DNA of 41,136 nucleotides from a virus. The first letter of the stretch is position 1, and each line of letters starts with the position of its first letter. The position numbers and the translations under genes were made by a program. The stretch covers positions 1 through 41,136 of IMG/VR virus record IMGVR_UViG_3300031218_000003. One strand, 5' to 3'. The notes below the pieces were generated by a model. The model ran no database searches. It was not told the DNA's origin and worked only from the letters and a program-made list of their open reading frames with translations. This document shows, one piece after another, positions 24,713 to 31,224 of the stretch.

Positions 24713-25495
24713 CTAAACTACAGACTCTTTGAGAAAGTCTACGTTATTTTCAAAAACAGTTCTCTGTTTGTCGGTCAACTCGTCCCTATCAAAATAGTCT
24801 TTTGGAGTAGGTACTCTTTCGAACTTTTCCTCAGTCCAATCTAATTGATTGATTGCACTCCAAATAGAGTTGCAGCTATCTGAACTTCTAATGTAAGCAC
24901 CCTCTTCAAATTGTTGATAATATTGAAATTCTCTAGGATCGCCCATTCCTAATAGGTGCATTGGTTTTTGTATTAGTCCGTGCACTTTGAGATAGTTGAA
25001 ACAGTTGTGTCGTGCTTCCATAATGCCTACGTCTCCTTTCACTCCTAAAAACGCTTGAGGGACAGATATTTTGCTTAAACCAATTGTTTTTATCCAATCT
25101 CGCTCCAATGCCCACACATAAGATGTTAGCCAATCTAACTGATTTTTGCCTTGAGGACAGAAAAGCACTTCTATCTTATCGTCAAGCTCTTCTTTGACCA
25201 TTCTTTCATAAAACGCAAGTGCATTCTGTCTAGTTTTTGTATGATCAAATAATATGTCTGGTGGAATCACTTCGTTAGGAATCAACTCTTTCATTACTTT
25301 AAAGAGAGCGTCTTCAGTCACTAAATCATGATCGCCTGCGCCATTATCTAAAGTGACCCATGCATCGTCAGAAAGATTCTGAAAGAATGCTGCGTATTTA
25401 TCATCGCTAAGATACTGTTGTGCTAAACAGAAGTATCTGTCTCCATTGTGCATTAATTCGTTTTGCGATCTTGGTGGTATGTAATAAAAGTCCAT
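24713..25495 (-). CDS. TGT-superfamily transglycosylase, DpdA-like (7-deazaguanine insertion into DNA)
   Basis: Likely swaps guanine in phage DNA for a 7-deazaguanine base. The 260-residue protein has signposts of the tRNA-guanine transglycosylase TIM barrel in its short phage (DpdA2-like) form: WVTLDNGAGD (46-55; Asp50, substrate-binding), IPPDILFDHTKT (77-88), LFCPQGKNQLDW (111-122), IGLSK (138-142), HLLGMGDPREFQYY (180-193, like the LMGVG-x-P loop of TGT) and IRSSDSCNSIW (202-212), where Asp206 could be the nucleophile. The TGT zinc site is absent, as in the DNA-acting branch. FolE, QueD and QueE in the same window supply the precursor pathway, which makes DNA a more likely target than tRNA. 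Confidence 0.75.
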   Translation of the reverse strand: MDFYYIPPRSQNELMHNGDRYFCLAQQYLSDDKYAAFFQNLSDDAWVTLDNGAGDHDLVTEDALFKVMKELIPNEVIPPDILFDHTKTRQNALAFYERMVKEELDDKIEVLFCPQGKNQLDWLTSYVWALERDWIKTIGLSKISVPQAFLGVKGDVGIMEARHNCFNYLKVHGLIQKPMHLLGMGDPREFQYYQQFEEGAYIRSSDSCNSIWSAINQLDWTEEKFERVPTPKDYFDRDELTDKQRTVFENNVDFLKESVV

Positions 25496-25734
25496 TATGT
25501 GTGTGTTTTGTATTTGTATAAAATTTGTGTGTATTCTAGATCTCTTGATCTATATAACTCAACTCCCATAAACAGTCTGGACTGTTCTCCTGTACAAAAT
25601 TCTCGAACTTTTTCGTACAGATTAGGACTGATCGTCATCGCATTAGGCATTTCACCTTGATGCGCTAAGCAGTGATTCTTAATTTTTTCTACTAAAAAGT
25701 CACATGCATTAAACGTTGCTGATCTTCTTGACAT
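25495..25734 (-). CDS. Small hypothetical protein (79 aa)
   Basis: Not recognised. The central NAMTISPNLYEKVREFCTGE and MGVELYRSRDLEYTQ segments resemble short proteins seen in many tailed phages (P-N-x-M-x-x-x-x-x-x-Y then G-V-x-V). The stop overlaps the start of the DpdA-like gene by one base (TAATG), so the two are probably translated together and may work together. Confidence 0.6.
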   Translation of the reverse strand: MSRRSATFNACDFLVEKIKNHCLAHQGEMPNAMTISPNLYEKVREFCTGEQSRLFMGVELYRSRDLEYTQILYKYKTHT

Positions 25735-25756
25735 ATTAAATTAGTTTTCCCCTTTT

Positions 25757-25819
25757 TCAGGCATTAGAATTTAAACACTCTTTTACTTTGCTAGCGTCTT
25801 GATTAATTTTGCAGTCCAT
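25757..25819 (-). CDS. Possible 20-aa leader peptide
   Basis: A 20-codon ORF starting with ATG just after the hairpin at 25826-25856 and ending 23 nt before the next gene. The product, MDCKINQDASKVKECLNSNA, has no recognised family. It may be a leader peptide or chance; the gap it lies in has no other coding potential. Confidence 0.25.
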   Translation of the reverse strand: MDCKINQDASKVKECLNSNA

Positions 25820-25825
25820 TAATGA

Positions 25826-25856
25826 GTGTGAGGTTTCTTTTCAAAGAGCCTCACAC
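25826..25856 (-). terminator. Stable hairpin after the ligase gene (terminator or RNA processing site)
   Basis: A perfect 8-bp GC-containing stem (GTGTGAGG with CCTCACAC) closes a 15-nt loop that can pair further. It lies 12 nt after the ligase stop, in the longest non-coding gap of the window (134 bp). No U-run follows, so it may be a stabiliser or processing signal rather than a classic intrinsic terminator. Confidence 0.5.
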
Positions 25857-25868
25857 CGCTGCTTGTTC

Positions 25869-26993
25869 TTACTCATAGTCTCTTATCGCTATCATTACTG
25901 GAAATCTCGGCTTACCGTCTGGAGTTAAGTTCTGATATCTAACAGTAGCCATCTTTCCTATGTACTTGTCCTTGTTCTCCCACAATTCTTTGTAAAAGTC
26001 GTACCCTCCACGTGCATTAGAATTAAATCCATCAAATTTAACCCTTCCCATCATTCCACTACGATTTCCTGCTCCCTCTTCAATGTCGACTATTTGAAAT
26101 TCGCCATCTTCAAACTCTTTTCTCTTCAACAAATCTTTACTACGACCTGACTTGTACAAGCTATTTGCTCCACGAATCATCTGTCCTTCAAATCCTGCAG
26201 TTAAATATCCTTGATAAAGTGTCATTAAAGGCTCATTGTCTTCCGCATCGTTTCTTTCAATAAATACAGTATCAACTAGTTTGATTGGAGAATCTTCTTT
26301 CTGCTGATGCACTAGAATTTTCAGTGCAGAGAATCTTTGTGCGAACGTCTGTCTCTGATGGTCAATGTCATATACATGATATTGCAAAACTTGCTTAGAT
26401 TTTTCTAAATCTGCTTGCTTAGGCTTTTGCTTTCTTACAATTGAAGTTATTTCGTTGAAATTCTCTTTCAAGTCATGGTTGTAAAGCTCTCCGTCAAGAG
26501 TGACTCCTTTAGGAACTCCGTCAAGCATTTTAATTACTGCAGATTCAATGTGAGGTGCAGAAGTTATCTTTTTCCCTTGTCGAGTGAATAGTCCATTTAT
26601 TGTACCTACACAGCGAATTCCGTCAAGTTTTGGTTGACTCGCAAGAAGTCCTACAGTCTTGTCTTTATGATCTTTCCATTTGTATGCAAGCATCGGATCC
26701 ACTATCTCTACTTGATCAATGAAGGATATGTCCTCAACATATCCTCGATCCTTCTTTTTTTTAGCTCTTGAAATTGCTTGCTTAACTGCTTGTTCTGGAG
26801 CAGAAACTTCATTAGATCTACCTACGTTTTTAGGTTGACAAACTGTCCATTCAGACGTTGTTAGTTTTCCATCAACGTATCCTTCGGTAGCTCTGTACTT
26901 GTATCCTTCAGTAGTTCTGTACTTGTCTCCTTCAATTTCAACACTCCATTGTTGAATCTTTCCGTTTCTAGCTCTCTTGTATAATGTTTTCAT
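25869..26993 (-). CDS. ATP-dependent DNA ligase with WGR-like N-terminal domain
   Basis: Seals nicks in phage DNA using ATP. The adenylation motif is SQPKLDGIRCVG (119-130; nucleophile Lys122). Other nucleotidyltransferase motifs are VTLDGELYNHDLKENFNEI, GFEGQMIRG (motif IV-like) and KDLLKRKEFEDGEFQIVDIE (motif V). An OB-fold end is visible in GNRSGMMGRVKFDGF and TVRYQNLTPDGKPRFP. The first 88 residues resemble a WGR domain (LYKRARNGKIQQWSVEIEGD, TTSEWTVCQPKNVGRSN, GYVEDI), known in phage ligases. An 8-residue tandem duplication (KYRTTEGY/KYRATEGY) lies in this domain. The stretch after the gene has a hairpin. Confidence 0.93.
   Translation of the reverse strand: MKTLYKRARNGKIQQWSVEIEGDKYRTTEGYKYRATEGYVDGKLTTSEWTVCQPKNVGRSNEVSAPEQAVKQAISRAKKKKDRGYVEDISFIDQVEIVDPMLAYKWKDHKDKTVGLLASQPKLDGIRCVGTINGLFTRQGKKITSAPHIESAVIKMLDGVPKGVTLDGELYNHDLKENFNEITSIVRKQKPKQADLEKSKQVLQYHVYDIDHQRQTFAQRFSALKILVHQQKEDSPIKLVDTVFIERNDAEDNEPLMTLYQGYLTAGFEGQMIRGANSLYKSGRSKDLLKRKEFEDGEFQIVDIEEGAGNRSGMMGRVKFDGFNSNARGGYDFYKELWENKDKYIGKMATVRYQNLTPDGKPRFPVMIAIRDYE
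26877..26924. repeat. 24-bp in-frame tandem duplication in the ligase gene
   Basis: Two 24-bp units with two differences, coding KYRTTEGY and KYRATEGY in the WGR-like domain. The near identity points to a recent duplication that keeps the reading frame. Confidence 0.9.
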
Positions 26994-27017
26994 TTTACTG
27001 TCTTTTAAATTATATCA

Positions 27018-27048
27018 TAAAGATACCTCTTTATTATCTTACAGACAT
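27018..27048 (-). promoter_or_regulatory. Promoter-like dyad site before the ligase gene
   Basis: TAAGATA, 9 nt, TATCTTTA on the minus strand, with ATG in place of TTG at the 20-nt -33 position. The upstream part overlaps the end of the preceding kinase-fusion gene. The leader to the ligase ATG is about 20 nt. Confidence 0.55.
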
Positions 27049-28007
27049 CCGTTTCTTTTAAAAATGTATTGTTTTACATCGGCAATTCCTAAATCAAGGT
27101 CACCTAGATTTGCTTTGTGAAAAGATGCTTCGCCACTATTAGGGTCTTTTGCCGACTTATCATCTCTAAACCTTTGATATCTGACGTCGTTTGGCGTATC
27201 AATCCAGATAAACGTTGCTTCTGGAAATGCTTTCAGTAAAGTCAATTGACGTGCTCCGCTAACGATTACGTTTTCGTAATCCATGCTTGCTCTTAGTATT
27301 TCTTGATAAATCTGATCGCTGAGTTCTGGATGTCCTTGCAAATCAGATCTCTCACTCTTGTTGAGAAGCTTTTTCACAATTTCACTAACTTCGATCACCT
27401 TAATCTTATTTGCCACTGGCGATCTACAGTCCATTCCTTGAGCAAGTAGGTGAGAAAAGGTGCTCTTACCTCCTTTAAGATAACTACAAATGAATGTAAC
27501 GTTCTTTCCTCTAGTGTCTATGGGAGGCTCTATGCCAAAAACCATTCGATGTTCCATTTTTTTTATAATGTTGTCTCTAAAGTCTTCAGGTACCTCTTTT
27601 GCCTTAAAATAGTACTTTGGAGGAAAATCTTCTACACGATCTTCATAAACCACAGCACCATTTTCTCCATCTTCAAGAACTTCACATCTCTCTAACTTAA
27701 AATGTTTCACTAACTCTTCAGCAATCATTTCACAAGAATTAGTACCAAAATCATGGACAATGCCTGTAGAATTTACTCGTGAAGCGTCAGTGTACTTTTG
27801 TTTAAGATATATTAGGACTTGATGCTTTAAGTCGATGATTTCAATGTCTCTATCTGCGTGACTAACACTTTTCTCACACTTGAATTCAAACGTATGTCTG
27901 TGTGGAAATTGTAAATATCCTACTTTATTTACATATTTGGTTTCTGTGACTCCAGGCCATGCATGTATTCCTTCAACTTGGAGATTTATTACGACTCTAC
28001 TTTGCAT
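27039..28007 (-). CDS. Fusion of a T-fold-like (QueD/PTPS-like) domain and a P-loop nucleotide kinase-like domain
   Basis: Residues 1-120 match a phage protein type that I recognise by motif but cannot name: GIHAWPG (13-19), FPHRHTFEF (34-42), SHADRDIEIIDLK (49-61), TNSCEMIAEELVKHF (89-103) and CEVLEDGENGAVV (108-120). The order of His motif, conserved helix and terminal Glu resembles QueD/PTPS T-folds. Residues 168-322 form a P-loop kinase domain: VTFICSYLKGGKSTF (170-184), VIVSGARQLTLL (247-258), and FIWIDTPNDVRYQRF (266-280) with a lid-like RDDKSAKDPNSGE, as in dNMP or dephospho-CoA kinases. It lies between the dCTP-deaminase-like and ligase genes, so nucleotide metabolism or base modification is likely. 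The substrate is unknown. Confidence 0.6.
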   Translation of the reverse strand: MQSRVVINLQVEGIHAWPGVTETKYVNKVGYLQFPHRHTFEFKCEKSVSHADRDIEIIDLKHQVLIYLKQKYTDASRVNSTGIVHDFGTNSCEMIAEELVKHFKLERCEVLEDGENGAVVYEDRVEDFPPKYYFKAKEVPEDFRDNIIKKMEHRMVFGIEPPIDTRGKNVTFICSYLKGGKSTFSHLLAQGMDCRSPVANKIKVIEVSEIVKKLLNKSERSDLQGHPELSDQIYQEILRASMDYENVIVSGARQLTLLKAFPEATFIWIDTPNDVRYQRFRDDKSAKDPNSGEASFHKANLGDLDLGIADVKQYIFKRNGCL

Positions 28008-28536
28008 CCTTTACGTTTTTTGATTGATCTCTTTGCTTGTCTCCTTGGAACTGACCGTCATATAAATCTTCACTTGCGACCTCAGTGCATTCGTGAATGT
28101 ATGCTTGTGCAATTCTTGCTTTAAATTCGATTACGATTGGAGAAATTACTATGAGAACTGTTCCTACATTCTTTGTACTGAATCCTGGATCAAATACGCT
28201 GGAATGTAAGATTGATCCATTTCTTAACAAAGAGCTTCTTTGGCGAAGTAGCATTACTTTGTCTGCAGGAATGTCACATCCTTGCTCAAAGGTTACGTCG
28301 TATGCTCCTGGCTGTAATAGCCATACTGCATTTTCTAATCCAACCTCTCTTCCACCGTTTCTTTTAACAGGCTCTTTGTGAGCTAATTTAGTTTTGCCTT
28401 GTTGAGGAACTACTCCTCCCCCATAAATGCTCTTGATTTCAATTACTCGTAGGTCAACTCCTACTTGTGCTACCATATCGTCATCGATTGGTCCTGTGAT
28501 AATCTTTTGATCTAAAATCTGTCTTGAATTTAACAT
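27997..28536 (-). CDS. dCTP deaminase/dUTPase-family protein lacking the deaminase glutamate
   Basis: Belongs to the trimeric dCTP deaminase/dUTPase fold by VGVDLRVIEI (25-34), the signature RQRSSLLRNGSILHSSVFDP (98-117; Ser101, Arg105, Asp116) and the C-terminal beta strand with RIAQAYIHECTEV. In dCTP deaminases a catalytic Glu follows in a strand of the type G-x-x-x-LEF; here the strand reads GTVLIVISP (125-133), with no acid. It may be a dUTPase-like, binding-only or altered enzyme acting on a modified nucleotide. 179 residues is normal length. It overlaps the kinase-fusion gene by 11 nt. Confidence 0.75.
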   Translation of the reverse strand: MLNSRQILDQKIITGPIDDDMVAQVGVDLRVIEIKSIYGGGVVPQQGKTKLAHKEPVKRNGGREVGLENAVWLLQPGAYDVTFEQGCDIPADKVMLLRQRSSLLRNGSILHSSVFDPGFSTKNVGTVLIVISPIVIEFKARIAQAYIHECTEVASEDLYDGQFQGDKQRDQSKNVKDAK

Positions 28537-28546
28537 TGTTTTTGTT

Positions 28547-29062
28547 TTACGATTTAATCATTACTTCTGGAATGTTTCTGTCTAATTGGTCGTTGTCCAT
28601 TCCGTATCCATACAACCATAGTCCATCAGGAACTACGCGACCTAGGTGCTCTAAGTATAGATCACAACCATCTCTCTTAAATAACGAACACACCTCTATG
28701 CTACTGATCTCTTTATAGCTCTTGTTGAGATATTTTTTGATGGCAGTAATAGTTTCTCCACTATCAACGATGTCCTCAACAATAATCACTCGAAGTCCAT
28801 TCAAATCAAGATCTGGCTTTTTAGTTATCTTAACTTTTTCACGAACGAACATTCCACTGTAGCTCTTGCATTGAATTGTATCTATCTGCATGTCCATGTA
28901 AGGCAAGTTTCTAGTTAGGTCAGTTAAAAATGGCATTGCTCCATTCAACACTCCTAACATCACTACAGGAATTGGAGGATTTAACGTACGTGCCTGTATG
29001 CTACAGGCACACTTATGAACCATTTTCTTAATTGCCTTTTGAGTTGAAAATATACTATCCAT
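28547..29062 (-). CDS. Hypoxanthine/guanine phosphoribosyltransferase
   Basis: Joins a purine base to PRPP to make the nucleoside monophosphate. The PRPP-binding signature is VIIVEDIVDSGETI; before it come the flexible-loop residues KSYSGMFVREKV, and PVVMLGVLNGAMPFLTDL carries the pyrophosphate loop. The end KRDGCDLYLEHLGRVVPDGL then WLYGYGMD fits HPRT base recognition. 171 residues from the ATG is typical. A TTG start 18 nt further upstream is open, but the ATG with an 8-nt overlap of folE is preferred. Next to FolE, it could turn guanine released by base exchange in DNA back into GMP and then GTP, the FolE substrate; this is inference. Confidence 0.88.
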   Translation of the reverse strand: MDSIFSTQKAIKKMVHKCACSIQARTLNPPIPVVMLGVLNGAMPFLTDLTRNLPYMDMQIDTIQCKSYSGMFVREKVKITKKPDLDLNGLRVIIVEDIVDSGETITAIKKYLNKSYKEISSIEVCSLFKRDGCDLYLEHLGRVVPDGLWLYGYGMDNDQLDRNIPEVMIKS

Positions 29063-29702
29063 TGTGACGTGATTGATCAATTAAACTAAAAAATTCATGT
29101 CTAGTTCCTATACTGTTGTCGAAAAAGTACTTGCTCATTTGAGAAGTTTTCATCACACTACTATTCTTGATTCCTCTACATCTAACACAATTGTGTTGAG
29201 ATTCAATTACTACAGCCACTCCTCGATTACCGACACACAACTTGTCGATTTCGTCGTGAATTTGTTTCGTCAACGATTCTTGGATGTTCGGTCTTCTACT
29301 GTACCAATCTACGATTCGATTTAGCTTAGATAGTCCTACAACCATATCGTCTTTACTTTTACCTGGAATGTACGCTACGTGCGCTACTCCAATAAAACTT
29401 AGGTTGTGATGAGCACACATACTAATTACAGGAATTTGTGTTTGACAAATTAGTCCTGTATATCCTTCGTGATTCGGAAAAGCGGTGACTTTACACATTG
29501 GATTGATCGATCCGCTGATAAGATCGTTAATCCACGCTTTTGCAACTCTTTTCGGAGTGTCTACGGTGTGAGGATCCGCTTCCCAGTCAAATCCCATTGA
29601 TGTTAGGAATTTTCCGTAATGATACTGTGCCTTTTCTAGCATTTCAAGTTTTTCAACTTCTGTTCTAGCAACGTTTCCGTTAGCTCTCGATAGTAGTTTC
29701 AT
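29055..29702 (-). CDS. folE: GTP cyclohydrolase I
   Basis: Converts GTP to dihydroneopterin triphosphate, the first step to 7-deazaguanines and folate. The zinc site is visible: Cys96 and His99 in ISMCAHHNLSFIGVAHVAYI, and Cys172 in VIESQHNCVRCRGIKN. The GTP-binding VVGLSKLNRIVDWYSRRPNI (121-140) with ESLTKQI is typical. 215 residues equals the E. coli length (222). An additional Cys175 beside the zinc Cys is uncommon. It sits between the HNH gene (4-nt overlap) and the purine phosphoribosyltransferase gene, in the block with queE and queD. Confidence 0.97.
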   Translation of the reverse strand: MKLLSRANGNVARTEVEKLEMLEKAQYHYGKFLTSMGFDWEADPHTVDTPKRVAKAWINDLISGSINPMCKVTAFPNHEGYTGLICQTQIPVISMCAHHNLSFIGVAHVAYIPGKSKDDMVVGLSKLNRIVDWYSRRPNIQESLTKQIHDEIDKLCVGNRGVAVVIESQHNCVRCRGIKNSSVMKTSQMSKYFFDNSIGTRHEFFSLIDQSRHNG

Positions 29703-30073
29703 TTATTTGTTTTTATAGTTAATTTTGCTGCTTTTGATAAGTTTTGGCTTGCCCATAATGGCTGAAGGTTAGTGTAATGAAAACATCTCTTTTGATTTTC
29801 AATTATAGTGAGGTCGAACTTTGCGCAAGGAACTTTGTGATCTAAATGCCACTGCTTTCTATTTTCCCAGCACATTCCTGGCTTAAATTGAGACTCTATG
29901 TAGATGATCAGTTCAGTATAGCTACATCCTACGAGGATTTCTGCACTCTCTTTAGACATCTTGCCTTTTACTACTTGATAAAGTCTAGATCTGAGGAGAA
30001 TTCTCATTCGAAAATTCGGATCGCTCTTGTATCTATTCTTTTTATAAGCCCTCTCCCTATCTTGAACGGTCAC
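29699..30073 (-). CDS. HNH endonuclease
   Basis: A small nuclease with the beta-beta-alpha metal fold: QWHLDHKVPCAKFDL (about 74-88 from the chosen start; Asp and His of the HNH) and HYTNLQPLWASQNLSKAAK (about 99-117, with the two Asn). The N-terminal half (ERAYKKNRYKSDPNFRMRIL) is a basic DNA-binding region. No ATG exists near the start; a GTG overlapping the queE stop (TAGTG) is chosen, giving 124 residues, which matches the stop-start overlaps seen elsewhere. It sits between queE and folE, so it may be a homing nuclease within the operon or may cut DNA lacking the modification. Confidence 0.8.
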   Translation of the reverse strand: MTVQDRERAYKKNRYKSDPNFRMRILLRSRLYQVVKGKMSKESAEILVGCSYTELIIYIESQFKPGMCWENRKQWHLDHKVPCAKFDLTIIENQKRCFHYTNLQPLWASQNLSKAAKLTIKTNK

Positions 30074-30840
30074 TACACTTCTCTTTGATCTTGATAGGCT
30101 ATAATGTGCGGTCTTCCCGTAAAGTTCCAACCTTCCTCAATGCACTGTTCCATTACGACAGGATACATTTTAACTAGCTGTTCTCTAGTGTCTCCTGCAG
30201 GCATCATCCATACTTTATTGTTTGGAATACCTAATTCTTTAACCAAATCCCTAATCTCTTGCAAAGCTTCTTCTCCACCACCCCACACCGGCTTCAGCTG
30301 ATAGTCTGTGTGGTATTCCAGCATCTGCTTCATCGTGTCGATGTTCATTCTGAACTTATTGTGTTGCTTTATAAACTTCTCGTCTACTACCTTTCCTTTA
30401 GGAGTGACCGCTCCCAGCACTGGCACACTATTGCTTAATTTAGGAGATAGTGAAATCAAATCTATCGGATGATCGGTTTCTACGTAATGTGATCCTTCAG
30501 TTTCTATTGTAGTTACAATTCCGTTTTCTTTAGCAAACTGAGTTAGCTCTTGCAATAGTTTTGGATGCATTGTCGGAGATCCTCCTGTGATCATCATTTC
30601 TTTAATCTGAGGATTGTCTTTGTACATCTGCTTAACGTCTTCAATGTCATATAATGACTTCTCAGGATGAATCGAGGTGTACCATGAGTCACACCAACCT
30701 CCTTCGCCAAAATAACATCGATGAGTACATCCTGATGTACGTATCACCACTGTAGGCATTATTCGACTACCTTCACTCTGAACGGCTCTGTAAACCTCGA
30801 GAATAGTCTTCTTAGCTGGTTTTGAACTTGCTTTTTCCAT
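30073..30840 (-). CDS. queE: QueE, 7-carboxy-7-deazaguanine synthase (radical SAM)
   Basis: Radical SAM enzyme that turns 6-carboxy-tetrahydropterin into 7-carboxy-7-deazaguanine. The iron-sulfur cysteines are Cys38, Cys42 and Cys50 in SGCTHRCYFGEGGWCDSWYT, so the motif is CxxxCx7C rather than the usual CxxxCxxC. Other QueE features are EVYRAVQSEGSRIMPTVVIR (N-terminal strand), MMITGGSPTMHPKLL (SAM GGE-like), TIETEGSHYV, and DLISLSPKLSNS. A TTG start adds 9 residues; the ATG beginning MEKASS is preferred although it overlaps the previous gene by 29 nt. The HNH gene follows immediately. Confidence 0.93.
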   Translation of the reverse strand: MEKASSKPAKKTILEVYRAVQSEGSRIMPTVVIRTSGCTHRCYFGEGGWCDSWYTSIHPEKSLYDIEDVKQMYKDNPQIKEMMITGGSPTMHPKLLQELTQFAKENGIVTTIETEGSHYVETDHPIDLISLSPKLSNSVPVLGAVTPKGKVVDEKFIKQHNKFRMNIDTMKQMLEYHTDYQLKPVWGGGEEALQEIRDLVKELGIPNNKVWMMPAGDTREQLVKMYPVVMEQCIEEGWNFTGRPHIIAYQDQREV

Positions 30841-31168
30841 TTTGTAAATACTTTTTGAGTTTTTCAAATTCCTCTAGAATTTGAGTTTGTGAATCAATTC
30901 CTCCGCAATTACTTCCCTTGACTGTAGTTCCAAACTCCTGATTGCCAGGAAACTTCTCTCCTGGAGGAACTATTATTCCGCTAGGAGTTGTAATTGGCTT
31001 TTTTCGAATTGGGATAATAAAGGTCTCGTGTGCAATTAACTTTTCTTCGTCGTCGTTAGTATGCATGCTGTAAATAATAACTGATCTTCCAGAAACTGGA
31101 CAGTCATATCTTTGAGTCTGTTTGTAGACGTATCCATTCTTTGATACTCTTTTACTTAGCTTTTTCAT
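30812..31168 (-). CDS. Hypothetical protein (118 aa) between queD and queE
   Basis: Not recognised. It is beta-rich and basic: YVYKQTQRYDCPVSGRSVII, AHETFIIPIRKKPITTPSGI. The middle has PPGEKFPGNQEFGTTVKGSN and a cysteine in NCGG, and the C-terminus is a lysine-rich helix. Its position between queD and queE, with its own dyad promoter upstream, suggests a part in the 7-deazaguanine pathway, but it is not QueC, which is larger and has a P-loop. It could be a second accessory factor. Confidence 0.6.
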   Translation of the reverse strand: MKKLSKRVSKNGYVYKQTQRYDCPVSGRSVIIYSMHTNDDEEKLIAHETFIIPIRKKPITTPSGIIVPPGEKFPGNQEFGTTVKGSNCGGIDSQTQILEEFEKLKKYLQNGKSKFKTS

Positions 31169-31192
31169 TTTACGATCTTTTATGTATGTAGA

Positions 31193-31224
31193 TAAAGATA
31201 ACTACACATCATCTATTCAGCAAA
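31193..31224 (-). promoter_or_regulatory. Promoter inside the end of queD, driving queE and folE
   Basis: TTTG, 20 nt, TATCTTTA on the minus strand. The -33 TTTG lies within the last codons of queD. The upstream half-site is degraded (ATAGATG for AAAGATA), so this site may escape the regulator of the other sites. It would drive the 118-aa gene, queE, the HNH gene and folE. Confidence 0.65.

Noticed and set aside
30812-31168. The 118-aa protein as QueC
   Set aside because: QueC is about 220-230 residues with an N-terminal PP-loop and a C-terminal cysteine zinc site; neither is present.
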